Assembly: GCA_037481875.1 (NCBI GenBank) | Contig: JBBFKY010000013.1 | Coordinates: 24,888 to 88,887, forward strand | DNA from: Desulfosoma sp. | Lineage (GTDB): Bacteria; Desulfobacterota; Syntrophobacteria; Syntrophobacterales; DSM-9756 | Direction of reading: 5' to 3' | Length of the DNA: 64,000 nt | Part shown: piece after piece, positions 18,229 to 27,196 of the stretch | Layout of the letters: every line of letters begins with the position of its first letter | Numbering within the stretch: position 1 is the first letter of the stretch | Translations under genes and position numbers: made by a program | The notes under the pieces: model-generated | What the model was told of the DNA's origin: nothing | Databases searched by the model: none | Seen by the model: only the letters and a program-made list of their open reading frames with translations

Positions 18229-18299
18229 AAACCTGCTGCCTTTTTGTGCGGAGGATGTCTATTGAGCCTGAAAGACGATGGGAACCCGGGTTTTTTCCT

Positions 18300-18470
18300 A
18301 GGAGAGTGGGCGTTCCGCCCGCATGATGAGCGGGCCGAAGGTCTGCACTCCCAAGAAAAGGATCACCATCCTTTATTGCTGGAGCAGCCCCTAGAGGCTC
18401 CCCGAGAACCGGCAAGAGCAAGGTCTCTTGCCGGTTTAAAGTAGGGGAGAAGGCGGCGCCTCGCCCCTAC
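18300..18470. repeat. Dispersed repeat family R2 in gap between divergent operons
   Basis: The 18229-18706 gap has no gene. It contains GGGCGTTCCGCCCGCAT, GCGGGCCGAAGG and GGCGGCGCCTCGCCCCTAC at about 18303-18319, 18327-18338 and 18452-18470. The same modules in the same order recur at 57738-57853, and single modules at 21538-21558 and 63478-63498, defining a second dispersed family (R2), distinct from R1. Confidence 0.7.
18407..18436. other. Perfect 12-bp inverted repeat (hairpin)
   Basis: AACCGGCAAGAG at 18407-18418 and CTCTTGCCGGTT at 18425-18436 form a perfect stem with a 6-nt loop. There is no long T tract, so simple intrinsic termination is not certain. It sits between the divergent YhaM-like and DUF4126 genes. 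Confidence 0.7.
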
Positions 18471-18706
18471 AAGCGTGAAACCATGTCTTTTTCTGAAAGA
18501 GCCGGTCTCCGGCCCGCCTTGTGTTCCGACGGGACACCCTCGCTGCCAGGGAAAGATTCGTTCCAGGACTGGATCCCAGCAACGTCCAAAAGATACTACA
18601 GGAACAGCATGTTTTTTCAAAGGTGTTGTCATCACCTCGAGGATCATCACTTGTCAGAGAAGCCTAAAGGCCCTAGGATGACCCGAAAACCAAGAGGGAG
18701 AGGACC

Positions 18707-19681
18707 GTGGAAGCCATCGCTCAACTAGGATCGCTTTTGGGGCTTTCTTTTATTTGTGGGATCAATCTTTATGCCACGGTGGCGGTGGTGGGCCTCTGCC
18801 TCAAGCACGGACTTGTCCACGGCCTGCCTTCGGAACTGTCTGTATTGGCCGACGATGCGGTTATCTTTGTGGCTCTCCTTCTTTATTTCGTGGAATTTGT
18901 TATAGACAAGATTCCGGGTATGGACACCCTATGGGATACACTGCACACCATCATCCGTCCTTTAGGTGGAGCGTTGCTGGCTGTTCTGCAAGTGGGCGAA
19001 GGTTCACAGGCTTTGGAAGTCATCGCTTTTATGATTGGTGCGAGCCTGGCTTCAGTAGCTCATATGACCAAGGCTGGCACTCGACTTTTGGTGCAGGTGA
19101 GCCCGGAACCCTTTTCCAACATGGTGATCAGCCTCGGTGAAGATCTTTTGACCATCGGCTATGCTTACTTATCTTTGGCCTATCCACGATTGACCTTTTT
19201 TTTGACCGTTGTTCTGGTGGCGGGAGTCCTTTTGGTGCTTCCCCTCTTGTTTCGAGCTGTTTTGATGGCTGTGCGGGGTCTGGGTCATCGTCTCGGATCG
19301 GTTTTGGGTATGGTCTCCTTGAGCTATGGACCGAGAAAACTTCCGCCTTGGGTCCAGATGGCTTTTGAAGGAGTCCGCGAAGACGGTGAAGAGATTCTTT
19401 GGGCGGGAAAAGCTTATGCCTTGCGGCTTCCAGGAGTGCCCCGCTATGCGTCCATGCATCTTGTGCTTTCGAATAAAGCGGCCACCTTTTTCTACCGAAA
19501 ATTTTTCCGAGAACGGCATCTGAGGCTGCTCAGGGAAAATGGGACTCGAACCAGCCTGGCTTTAGGAAAACTTTTCGGTGTCTACCTCTTTCTTTCCGCC
19601 GGAAACTCCTGGACCATGGCCGTGTACCGATCCCTTGTCGAGACTCTTCCTTCCCAATGGTGGAACGCCAAAAACCCATAG
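18707..19681 (+). CDS. DUF4126-type integral membrane protein
   Basis: 324-aa protein whose N-terminal two-thirds is strongly hydrophobic, with about five membrane spans. The pattern is typical of DUF4126: an N-terminal GLSFICGINLYATVAVVGL, FVEFVIDKIPGMDTLWDTLH, the glycine-rich GGALLAVLQVGEGSQALEVI and later PEPFSNMVISLGEDLLTIG. The C-terminal 110 residues are cytoplasmic-looking and basic. The start is GTG at 18707 after GAGGGAGAGG. It is 21 bp upstream of a dynamin-like GTPase and in line with a second one, so the three probably act together at the membrane. The molecular function of the family is unknown. Confidence 0.8.
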   Translation: MEAIAQLGSLLGLSFICGINLYATVAVVGLCLKHGLVHGLPSELSVLADDAVIFVALLLYFVEFVIDKIPGMDTLWDTLHTIIRPLGGALLAVLQVGEGSQALEVIAFMIGASLASVAHMTKAGTRLLVQVSPEPFSNMVISLGEDLLTIGYAYLSLAYPRLTFFLTVVLVAGVLLVLPLLFRAVLMAVRGLGHRLGSVLGMVSLSYGPRKLPPWVQMAFEGVREDGEEILWAGKAYALRLPGVPRYASMHLVLSNKAATFFYRKFFRERHLRLLRENGTRTSLALGKLFGVYLFLSAGNSWTMAVYRSLVETLPSQWWNAKNP

Positions 19682-19702
19682 AACTTAAGACCTTCTAAAG
19701 AC

Positions 19703-21409
19703 ATGGTGCCAAACGACGGTTCGCCGACTTTTCCTACTGAATCCCTAAGGGTACCAGGATTTACCGAGGAAGGCCTTCGACTTTTCGAAGAAGTGCAAAG
19801 TGTGGTTCGTGAAAAGAACCTTCTGGCCTACAAGGAAAAGACGCCTCTTTTATGGGTTTTTTTCTTGGGAGGCACAGGAACCGGCAAGTCCACGGTTTTT
19901 GACGCCGTGTGTGGTGCAGCCGTGAGCGCCGTGGGAGCGGAAAGGCCCAAAACGGCGGGAGCCATCGGTTTTGTGCATGCGCAAGCGGTCTTTGAGCCCG
20001 GCTTTCCCTTTCCGGAATTTCGTTTCATCAAGCATCCTCTGGATCCGTCCCATGGCTTGTCTCCTTTACTCGGGGAACCGGGTGTGATTCATCTCTGGGT
20101 TCATGATCTTCTGGAATGGGCTTCTGTGATCTTGGTGGACACACCCGATGTGGACAGTGTGGAGGTGGCCAACCGAAAACTGGTGGAAACCTTGTGGCGC
20201 TTGGCGGATCTGGTGGTGTTTGTGACGAGTCAAGAAAAGTACGCCGACGAGGTGCCGTCGAAGTTTTTAAAGAAGATCGTGGAAGAAGGCACGGACGTTC
20301 TGGTGGTGTGCAACAAGTTAGGGGGAGAATTTCAGGAGACGGACATTCGCGAAATTTTGGAAAAGGAAACACGGATTCCTGAAGGAGCTCTGTGGCTTCT
20401 GCCTTTTATGGCCACCAATCCTCTTCAGGGTTTGCCGCGGGATCCGGCATTTCTAGCTTTTTCCAGGACTCTCAAGAACAAGCTGGAGCAAGAGGAAGCC
20501 ACCCGAAGGCGCGCCTCTTGGATATCCATGAGGAAGAAGTCCCTGAAGCATCGTATGGAAAAGGTTTTGGACGGTATCTCCGCAGAGCTGCATCAGGCGC
20601 ACCGATGGAAAGAGCAGCTTCGGCGTTATGGCGAAGAGGCCGTGGCTCAGATCATCGAAGATCAGCACAGCCGTTTTTCTTCCGAAACCCGATCCTATCT
20701 GCAGGCGGAAATTCGCGATTTGTTTTCCCGCTACGATCTTTTGGCGGGTCCGAGGCGCTGGTTGTCCCGATGGGTTACGGCACCTTTGCGCCTTTTGGGG
20801 CTCAAGTCTTCCGAACCGACCCCCGATCGTGGCGAAGCTCTGCAAAGGATCAAGAACCGTATTCACTTGGGGGGTATTCAGGCCGCTATTCAACGTTATG
20901 GACGAAAGGTGCTGGAAGAGACAGTGCCGGACCGGCCCGAAAGCCCCATTCATCAGGCCGTGACAAAGCCTGGGGTACTCATGACGCCCGAAGAAGTGGC
21001 TGAACATGTCTATCGGGAACAGGAACTTCTTATTCAGTGGTTGGAAAAGGTCTTTCTGGATCTGGCTCGAGACATTCCCAAGGGGAAAAAGTGGGGTATT
21101 TATTCCACTTCGGTCCTTTGGGGACTCTTGATTCTCAGTCTGGAAGTGGCGGTGGGCGGAGGGTTGTCGGTCGTGGATGCCGTCGTGGATGCCGCCATCG
21201 CTCCGTTTGTCACCAAAGGGGCCGTGGAACTCTTCGCTTACACGGAAATTCAAAAAATCGCACGGCAGCTCTCCGAAAAATACCGGGCCAGCCTTGTTTC
21301 CGTGGTCGAAGCGCAAAAGCGCCGTTTTGAAGCATGCTTGGAACCTCTGATGCCTTCCGCGGAAGCCGTGGAAACATGGCGTCGTTGGACCCATGACATT
21401 CGAGTGTAG
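19703..21409 (+). CDS. Dynamin-like large GTPase with C-terminal membrane hairpin (first of a pair)
   Basis: 568 aa. The G-domain motifs are G1 GGTGTGKST (about residue 56), G3 DTPD (about 145) and a G4-like CNKL; G2 is a threonine region near PKTAG. The long middle is helical and charged (MRKKSLKHRMEKVLDGISAE), and a C-terminal hydrophobic pair (YSTSVLWGLLILSLEVAVGG and VVDAVVDAAIAPFV) could insert into membrane, followed by a helical end. This layout resembles bacterial dynamin-like proteins rather than translation GTPases. It sits between DUF4126 and a second GTPase with similar layout. Membrane remodelling or stress repair is inference. Confidence 0.75.
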   Translation: MVPNDGSPTFPTESLRVPGFTEEGLRLFEEVQSVVREKNLLAYKEKTPLLWVFFLGGTGTGKSTVFDAVCGAAVSAVGAERPKTAGAIGFVHAQAVFEPGFPFPEFRFIKHPLDPSHGLSPLLGEPGVIHLWVHDLLEWASVILVDTPDVDSVEVANRKLVETLWRLADLVVFVTSQEKYADEVPSKFLKKIVEEGTDVLVVCNKLGGEFQETDIREILEKETRIPEGALWLLPFMATNPLQGLPRDPAFLAFSRTLKNKLEQEEATRRRASWISMRKKSLKHRMEKVLDGISAELHQAHRWKEQLRRYGEEAVAQIIEDQHSRFSSETRSYLQAEIRDLFSRYDLLAGPRRWLSRWVTAPLRLLGLKSSEPTPDRGEALQRIKNRIHLGGIQAAIQRYGRKVLEETVPDRPESPIHQAVTKPGVLMTPEEVAEHVYREQELLIQWLEKVFLDLARDIPKGKKWGIYSTSVLWGLLILSLEVAVGGGLSVVDAVVDAAIAPFVTKGAVELFAYTEIQKIARQLSEKYRASLVSVVEAQKRRFEACLEPLMPSAEAVETWRRWTHDIRV

Positions 21410-21537
21410 GAAGATGACACTGTGTGGATTAAGGAGCATGTCCCGTAACGGTCGCCCCCATCGGAGCGCGGGTGAGCCGGCGGCGCACATGGCGGGTTAG
21501 ACTCCCGGCCTTTCAAAAAACAGCCCAATTCCCCTTT

Positions 21538-21558
21538 CTAGGGGCGAGGCGCCGGCTA
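21538..21558. repeat. R2 repeat module between the two GTPase genes
   Basis: CTAGGGGCGAGGCGCCGGCTA matches the GGGGCGAGGCGGCGCC module of repeat family R2. It lies in the 244-bp gap between the two GTPase genes, which otherwise shows no gene. Confidence 0.6.
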
Positions 21559-21653
21559 ATCCCTGCTTCGAAACGGTATAAGAGATCTTGGGATTGCGAG
21601 TTCCCGTTCATGCGCCTGAAGCGAAAAGGATACTGAAGACTCAAGGAAGCCGT

Positions 21654-23390
21654 ATGCTTGAGAAGAGACAGACTTTTTCCAATCTTGAAGATCTTTGGGG
21701 TCATCTCCATGATGTGCATGCCCTGCTGACTTCGGGATCCTTTCTGCCCATCAAGGATGAAGATCGTCGGGTTCTGCAAAAGCGACTTCAGAAGATAGAG
21801 CACAAGCTGCATCAGCTTGAAGATCGATCGCTCCTCATTGGGCTTGTGGGCGGCACAGGGGTCGGCAAATCCACCTTGATGAACGTTCTGGCCCAAGAAC
21901 CCATCGCTTCCGTAAGTCACCGAAGGCCGCATACGGACCGAGTCTTGCTTTATCGGCATGTTCACTGTGTGGTGCCCGGAACCCTTAAGTCCCTAGACGG
22001 CATCATGACTGAAGTGGTCCACGAAGCCGAAGCCGCCAGGCACATGATTATGGCCGACCTTCCTGATTTCGACAGCCTAGTTCAAGAGCACCGACAACGG
22101 GTTTTGGCGTTCATGGAACACTTAGACCTGGTGTTGTGGGTGACAACGCCGGAAAAATACGCCGACGGCCGCTTTTACGAAATGCTTCGGGAAGCACCCA
22201 AATCTCGAGAAAACTTCGCCTTTGTTCTTAACAAAGCGGACCTTCTGTTTTCCGAATCGGACGCAGCCGCCTTTTCCGAAGATCTTCTCAAGGTGGTTCG
22301 TTCCTTTGAGCGGCTCGTGCGGGAAAGTGGAGTCAAGGATCCAGTCCTTTATGTCATTTCCGCTGGAGAAGTTTTGCAGGGATCACCTCTTTCGCCCTGG
22401 AATCAGTTTCCTTTTTTGCGCCGCTGGGTGTTTAGGGAGCGGAACGCCAAAGAAATTCGGGCTATTAAAGAAGCCAATCTGGATGCTGAATTCCAAGCCT
22501 TGATCCTTGCCCTTCGTGAAGGAATGGAGCAGCTGGAGCGGGCCGTGCAGGCCTTGAACCTTCTTGAAAGTAGTGTTTTGGAGTCCGGGAGTCTTCAAGA
22601 GGCGGCTTCGGTGGTGCAAGGGGTCTTGAGTGATCTTCCTTTGGTGCATAACCTTTCCCAAAGCCTGCAGAATGCCGGTGATCTCAGCGGCGCTGCCGCT
22701 CTGTTGGCCTGGGTGCATCGCCTAGGAGATAAGGAGCCCGACGCGTCGCATGCTGCCGTCCTTTTGACGCGTGAAGTGACCTCGGCTCTTGAAAAACGTT
22801 TTCAGGAACATCTGGTCGCGATGCGGGACCAAAGCGTTATTTGGGCTCGACGAGAAGGATTGGCGGAACCTCTTCGAGGGGAACTTCTGGAAAGGCTGCA
22901 TGAATCCTTGGATCGGATTTCCATCGCGAAAGAAGTTCGAGAAGCCGTCACCTTTGCTATTATTCAGGCCCAGAAACAAGGCGTAGCTTTCATGCGTCGT
23001 CGCCAAAGGCTGTGGAGCTTTATGATCACAACCTTGTTCCTGCTTGCCCTAGGAGGACAGGAAGCTTGGCGGGTCGCTTTGGCCGATCCGGGCATGACGT
23101 CCTCAGTGGCCCTGGTGGCCGCCATGGTGGAAAAGCTTTTCAGCGGCCAGGGTCTGGCGGCTTTGGGTTCATGGGCTTTTCTACAGCTGGTGGTGGGAGC
23201 TCGATTTTATCGAGAATACAAGAAATCCTTGCAGCAGCGCAGCGAAGCGATTATAGACACGCTGCAATCGGCTCTGGAGCAGGTGTTTCGCCAAGCCATG
23301 GAACAACACCTTGAGGTGATCCGCCGGTGCCGAGAAGAAATGAAAGAAAGGCTTGCCGTCATGGGCCGCTTGGGCAAGAGTGCTTCTTAG
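21654..23390 (+). CDS. Dynamin-like large GTPase with C-terminal membrane segments (second of a pair)
   Basis: 578 aa from the ATG at 21654, chosen for the AAGGA before it over an upstream in-frame ATG. An N-terminal helical stretch is followed by G1 VGGTGVGKST (about residue 66), G3 LPDFDS (about 136) and G4 NKAD (about 193). A long coiled, Glu/Leu-rich middle leads to two hydrophobic segments (SFMITTLFLLALGGQEAW and GLAALGSWAFLQLVVGARF) and a short basic helical tail. It shares architecture with the preceding GTPase but is clearly divergent, as in paired bacterial dynamins that work as heteromers. The pairing is seen; the heteromer is inferred. Confidence 0.75.
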   Translation: MLEKRQTFSNLEDLWGHLHDVHALLTSGSFLPIKDEDRRVLQKRLQKIEHKLHQLEDRSLLIGLVGGTGVGKSTLMNVLAQEPIASVSHRRPHTDRVLLYRHVHCVVPGTLKSLDGIMTEVVHEAEAARHMIMADLPDFDSLVQEHRQRVLAFMEHLDLVLWVTTPEKYADGRFYEMLREAPKSRENFAFVLNKADLLFSESDAAAFSEDLLKVVRSFERLVRESGVKDPVLYVISAGEVLQGSPLSPWNQFPFLRRWVFRERNAKEIRAIKEANLDAEFQALILALREGMEQLERAVQALNLLESSVLESGSLQEAASVVQGVLSDLPLVHNLSQSLQNAGDLSGAAALLAWVHRLGDKEPDASHAAVLLTREVTSALEKRFQEHLVAMRDQSVIWARREGLAEPLRGELLERLHESLDRISIAKEVREAVTFAIIQAQKQGVAFMRRRQRLWSFMITTLFLLALGGQEAWRVALADPGMTSSVALVAAMVEKLFSGQGLAALGSWAFLQLVVGARFYREYKKSLQQRSEAIIDTLQSALEQVFRQAMEQHLEVIRRCREEMKERLAVMGRLGKSAS

Positions 23391-23502
23391 AAGGCTGTTC
23401 CACAGCCAGGGCGGCTGATGGTTTTCCTGGGGACGCGGAGCTCCAGGAAACAGGCGGGAAATGTGAGGGCGTGCGGGTCACGATTTTTTTGAGGACGGAT
23501 CT

Positions 23503-23718
23503 ATGTCTTTACCGCTGAAGATTCTCGTTTTGGCGACTCTTTTCGTGCTTCCCATGGTTCCTACTTTTTGGGCCATTCAAGAGATTCCCAGGCGTCAGTT
23601 TCGCAGCCGAAGGCGCAAGATGGTCTGGTTTGCCGTGGTGGCCACGGTGCCGTGCCTCGGAGCGATCCTCTATTGGGCTTTGGAAAGACGCCATACGACA
23701 CCGATCATGGCTGCGTAA
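23503..23718 (+). CDS. Small two-span membrane protein, PLDc_N-like
   Basis: 71 aa with two hydrophobic segments (LKILVLATLFVLPMVPTFWAI and WFAVVATVPCLGAILYWAL) separated by a very basic loop (RRQFRSRRRK). The W-x-IP...VPCLGAILYW pattern resembles the PLDc_N domain found alone or before phospholipase D domains. GAGGA precedes the ATG. It ends 17 bp before ppiD and may be co-transcribed with it. Its function is unknown. Confidence 0.65.
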   Translation: MSLPLKILVLATLFVLPMVPTFWAIQEIPRRQFRSRRRKMVWFAVVATVPCLGAILYWALERRHTTPIMAA

Positions 23719-23735
23719 AGGAGGATATACAGCTC

Positions 23736-25622
23736 ATGCTCACCGTTTTTCGTGAACATGCCGGCAGTTGGATCATCAAAGTCGCCCTTTTTGCCATCAT
23801 CGTGGTTTTTATCTTTTGGGGCGGGTATTCGTATAAGTCCATGAAGGCCAGCCGTTTGGCGCGGGTTGGGGATGTTTATGTGACCTATGCCGACTACGAA
23901 AAGGCTTATGATCATCTATTGGACATGTATCGGCGCCAGTTCGGCAACCAGATCACTCAGGAACTGCTGGAACGTCTCAATCTGAAACAACAGGCCCTGA
24001 ATCTGCTCATTGACCGAATCCTGATCACCCAAGCGGCCCATGTTTTGGGCTTGCATGCCGGACCGGAAGACATTCAAGCGGAGGTTCTGTCCATTCCCGC
24101 TTTTCAGGTGGATGGACGGTTTGACAGGCAAAGGTATTTGTCGATTTTGCAGCATAACCGGCTCACCCCTCAGGTGTTTGAACAACAACTGGCTCAGGAT
24201 CTGACCCTAAGGCGTGTGGAAGCCTTCGTCAAAGGCCAAGCCATGGTCAGTGACGTGGAAGTGGAGGCGGACCTACAGTATCGATTCAGCAAAATTCAGG
24301 TGGCTTACGCTCAGTTCGATCCCAAAAACTTTTTGGATAAGGTGACCGTGGATGAGGCTCAGATGACAGCCTTTTTTGAAAAAAACGCCGACCGCTACAA
24401 GGAGCCGGAAAAAAGGGTTTTGGTCTATGTGCCTTTTGTTTTGGATGAAGAACTGGGCGGCTTGGCCGTGACGGAAGACGAAATCCGCACCTATTACGAG
24501 GATCATCGCGAAAAGTTCCATCAGCAACACCAGGTCAAGGCTCGCCATATTCTTTTTCGCCTCAGCGAAGGAGCTAGCGAAGATGAAGTGAAAAAGACGG
24601 AAAGTGCCGCTCGAGCTGTTCTTGAAAAGGCGCGCAAAGGTGAAGATTTCGCCGCCTTGGCCAAGGCCCATTCCCAGGACGGGTCGGCCCAAGATGGAGG
24701 GGATCTGGGTTGGTTTAGCAAAGATCAAATGATTCCCGCCTTCGCTGAAGTAGCGTTTGCCATGAAACCTGGGGAAGTGAGTGATCTGGTGCGTACACCT
24801 TACGGGTTCCATATCATCAAAGTGGAAGACGTTCGTCCTGAAGAGACGGTGCCTTTAGAAAAAGCCAAACCCCAGATTGAACTGAATCTCAAGCGGGAAA
24901 AAGCTCGAGATATCGCCTATGATAAGGCTCGAGCCTTCGCCGATGCGGCCTATGCCGACGGCGATGTGGCCAAAGCCGCGCAGCGCCTTAACCGCGCTGT
25001 GGAAGCTCCCGAGAAAGCTTTTGCCGCCGGGGATTTGCTTCCCAAACTGGGGCAGGCTCCACAGGTCATAAAGGGTTTGTTCAGTCTTGGGGAAGGAGAT
25101 GTTTCCGACGTGCTGGAATGGACCAACGGGTTTGTGGTGGGGCAGGTCAAGGCCATTCAACCGCCGCAGGTTCCTCCTTTGGAGCAGGTGAAAAGCCTTG
25201 TGGAACAAGACCTCAGGATGGAAAGGGCTCGAGAAGAAGCGGAAAAGGCGGCCAAGGCTTTCTTGGAAAAAGCGCGTTCCGTGGGAACTTTGGACAAAGT
25301 GAGCCAAGATGTTGCCGTTCAGGTAACCCAATGGTTTTCACGCACGGAACCGGACGATAAGTTGCGGCTCTGGGGAGAAGCCGCCGAAGCGGTGTTTCAA
25401 TTGCAAAAACCTGGCGATATGCTTCAAAATCCCTTGTCTCACCAAGGAACTTTTCTCATTTGCCAACTTCTCGGCCGACAGAATCCGAACCCGGAAACGC
25501 TGGAAAAGGAACGGGAAAGTGCGCGAGCGCGCCTTACCCAAATCAAGCAGAACCAGCTTTGGCAGGCTTGGCTTGCCAAACAGCGTGCCATCGCCAAGGT
25601 GGAAATTCTTCATGAACTGTAG
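23736..25622 (+). CDS. ppiD: PpiD/SurA-type membrane-anchored peptidyl-prolyl isomerase
   Basis: 628 aa. A single N-terminal membrane anchor (WIIKVALFAIIVVFIFWGGY) is followed by a SurA-N/PpiD chaperone domain, a parvulin domain (about residues 260-365; VKARHILFRLSEGAS, GGDLGWFSKDQMIPAFAEVAF, VRTPYGFHIIKVEDVRPEE) and a second, degenerate C-terminal parvulin-like region. This is the E. coli PpiD order, and the protein would help fold secreted and outer-membrane proteins on the periplasmic side. The ATG at 23736 is preceded by AAAGGAGGA. It lies 17 bp after the small membrane protein gene. Confidence 0.88.
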   Translation: MLTVFREHAGSWIIKVALFAIIVVFIFWGGYSYKSMKASRLARVGDVYVTYADYEKAYDHLLDMYRRQFGNQITQELLERLNLKQQALNLLIDRILITQAAHVLGLHAGPEDIQAEVLSIPAFQVDGRFDRQRYLSILQHNRLTPQVFEQQLAQDLTLRRVEAFVKGQAMVSDVEVEADLQYRFSKIQVAYAQFDPKNFLDKVTVDEAQMTAFFEKNADRYKEPEKRVLVYVPFVLDEELGGLAVTEDEIRTYYEDHREKFHQQHQVKARHILFRLSEGASEDEVKKTESAARAVLEKARKGEDFAALAKAHSQDGSAQDGGDLGWFSKDQMIPAFAEVAFAMKPGEVSDLVRTPYGFHIIKVEDVRPEETVPLEKAKPQIELNLKREKARDIAYDKARAFADAAYADGDVAKAAQRLNRAVEAPEKAFAAGDLLPKLGQAPQVIKGLFSLGEGDVSDVLEWTNGFVVGQVKAIQPPQVPPLEQVKSLVEQDLRMERAREEAEKAAKAFLEKARSVGTLDKVSQDVAVQVTQWFSRTEPDDKLRLWGEAAEAVFQLQKPGDMLQNPLSHQGTFLICQLLGRQNPNPETLEKERESARARLTQIKQNQLWQAWLAKQRAIAKVEILHEL

Positions 25623-25684
25623 TCGCCACATCCAATTCACGGGCGCTTTGAAAATGGAAACCTTCCTCCCGGTCCTCAACGACC

Positions 25685-25765
25685 TGTAGGGGCAAATCCA
25701 AGGATCCGCCAAAACTCGCCACGAGGGCGCGTGGTCGCGGGGCGCACACGTCGGTGCGCCCCTAC
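25685..25765. repeat. R1 dispersed repeats
   Basis: Two R1-type elements: a degenerate one (TGTAGGGGCAAATCC to GGATCCGCC, 25685-25710) and a good one (GGGGCGCACACG to GGTGCGCCCCTAC, 25739-25765). They lie in the 377-bp gap between the convergent ppiD and trans-sulfuration genes. No gene is seen in the rest of this gap. Confidence 0.75.
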
Positions 25766-25999
25766 GGATTCGTGTCCTATCGCATTATCTCACAGCATCA
25801 GCCGGCAGGTTTGGTGTTGTGCTGTTTGCATAGAAATGTTTTGCCCAGGATGAAGACAGTGACTCATCCCCTTTTTTGCGGGTCCATGAGCCAAGCGCAT
25901 GGCCTTTTCCATGGTTTCGGCATTGTCCGTGGGGAAGCTTCATAGCGTGTTTCCCCCCTTGAGAGCGTCCCCGGTGTTTTAGGTGATAACTCGCCGATT

Positions 26000-27163
26000 T
26001 TAATGCACTTCCCGCAGGGCCTGGTCCAGGTCCTTTAGAAGATCTTCCGTATCTTCAATGCCTACGGAAAGTCGAATGAGCGACTCACGAATGCCCATGT
26101 TTTCTCTTTGCGCAGGGGAAACAGAGGCATGGGAGGTTTCTGCGGGAAAACAGGCGAGAGATTCCACCCCTCCGAGGCTTACGGCCGGTTGAAAAAGAGT
26201 GAATCGTGCCATAACGCGGTGAGCGGTTTCGGCGTTTCCTTTAGGTTCAAAGGAGAGCATGCCGCCGAACCCTCGCATCTGACGGACGGCGATGGCATGA
26301 TCGCCATGTTCTGCAAGTCCTGGGTAGTAAACTCTTTCCACGCGAGAATCCCGAGCGAGAAAAGAAGCCACCGCCATCCCGTTGTGGTTGTGACGGGCGA
26401 CGCGTAACGCCAAAGTCTTGAGCCCTCTTTCCAAAAGAAAGCAGTCATAGGGGCTCAAACTGGGTCCGTACAAGGACACTACTGAAGACACAGCGGCCAA
26501 AAGTTCGGCACGACCCACGACGACGCCGCAACACAAGTCACTATGTCCGTTCAAATACTTCGTGCCGCTATGGACCACCAGATCAATCCCAAAGTCCAAA
26601 GGGTTTTGGTTGATAGGCGTGGCAAAAGTGTTATCCACCACTGTGAGAACGCCGCGGGATCGAGCCAATTGTGCCAAAGCTTCCAAGTCCAAAATTTTCA
26701 TTAAAGGGTTTGAAGGAGTTTCCACATAGATAAGGCGGGTTTCGGGACGTAAGGCTGCTTCAAAGTCCTCAATGCTTTGGGAATCCACCCACGAAACCTG
26801 AATCCCTCGACGTGGCAGTTCTTTTTGGGTCAAGCCTAAAGTCCCGCCGTAAAGGTCCCTCTGCAAAACCACATGGTCTCCGTTCTGACAAAAGGCCAGA
26901 AACACGCTGCTTATGGCCGCCATACCGGAAGACACCACAATGCCGGCTTGGGCGTTTTCTAACGCAGCGATTTTTTCCGCTACAGCCATCTGGCCTGGAA
27001 TGTTTTGATAACGCGGGTAAACCACATGCCCCAAAGGGCCGGGCACGCGGAACGCCGAGGACGCAAAGATGGGGGTGTTGACCCCGCCTGCCACTGTATC
27101 TGCAAAGGTGCCTGCATGGACACATCGTGTGGACAATCCCCAATCCCATCTGGCTTTGTCCAT
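26000..27163 (-). CDS. Cys/Met-metabolism PLP enzyme (cystathionine gamma-synthase/lyase family)
   Basis: 387 aa, a full-length member of the PLP-dependent trans-sulfuration family. The PLP-binding lysine is in VHSGTKYLNGHSD; the cofactor-contacting YGGT and SSGMAAISSVFLAF segments are present, as are the substrate-site ETPSNPLMKILD and the C-terminal SLGGVESLACFPAETSHASV. The family includes cystathionine gamma-synthase, cystathionine beta/gamma-lyase, O-acetylhomoserine sulfhydrylase and methionine gamma-lyase, and sequence by eye does not separate these. It starts 33 bp after the transketolase stop and is probably co-transcribed. AAAGGA precedes the ATG. Confidence 0.88.
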   Translation of the reverse strand: MDKARWDWGLSTRCVHAGTFADTVAGGVNTPIFASSAFRVPGPLGHVVYPRYQNIPGQMAVAEKIAALENAQAGIVVSSGMAAISSVFLAFCQNGDHVVLQRDLYGGTLGLTQKELPRRGIQVSWVDSQSIEDFEAALRPETRLIYVETPSNPLMKILDLEALAQLARSRGVLTVVDNTFATPINQNPLDFGIDLVVHSGTKYLNGHSDLCCGVVVGRAELLAAVSSVVSLYGPSLSPYDCFLLERGLKTLALRVARHNHNGMAVASFLARDSRVERVYYPGLAEHGDHAIAVRQMRGFGGMLSFEPKGNAETAHRVMARFTLFQPAVSLGGVESLACFPAETSHASVSPAQRENMGIRESLIRLSVGIEDTEDLLKDLDQALREVH

Positions 27164-27196
27164 GATTTTTGATCCTTTCGTTTCTTTTGGAAAAGC

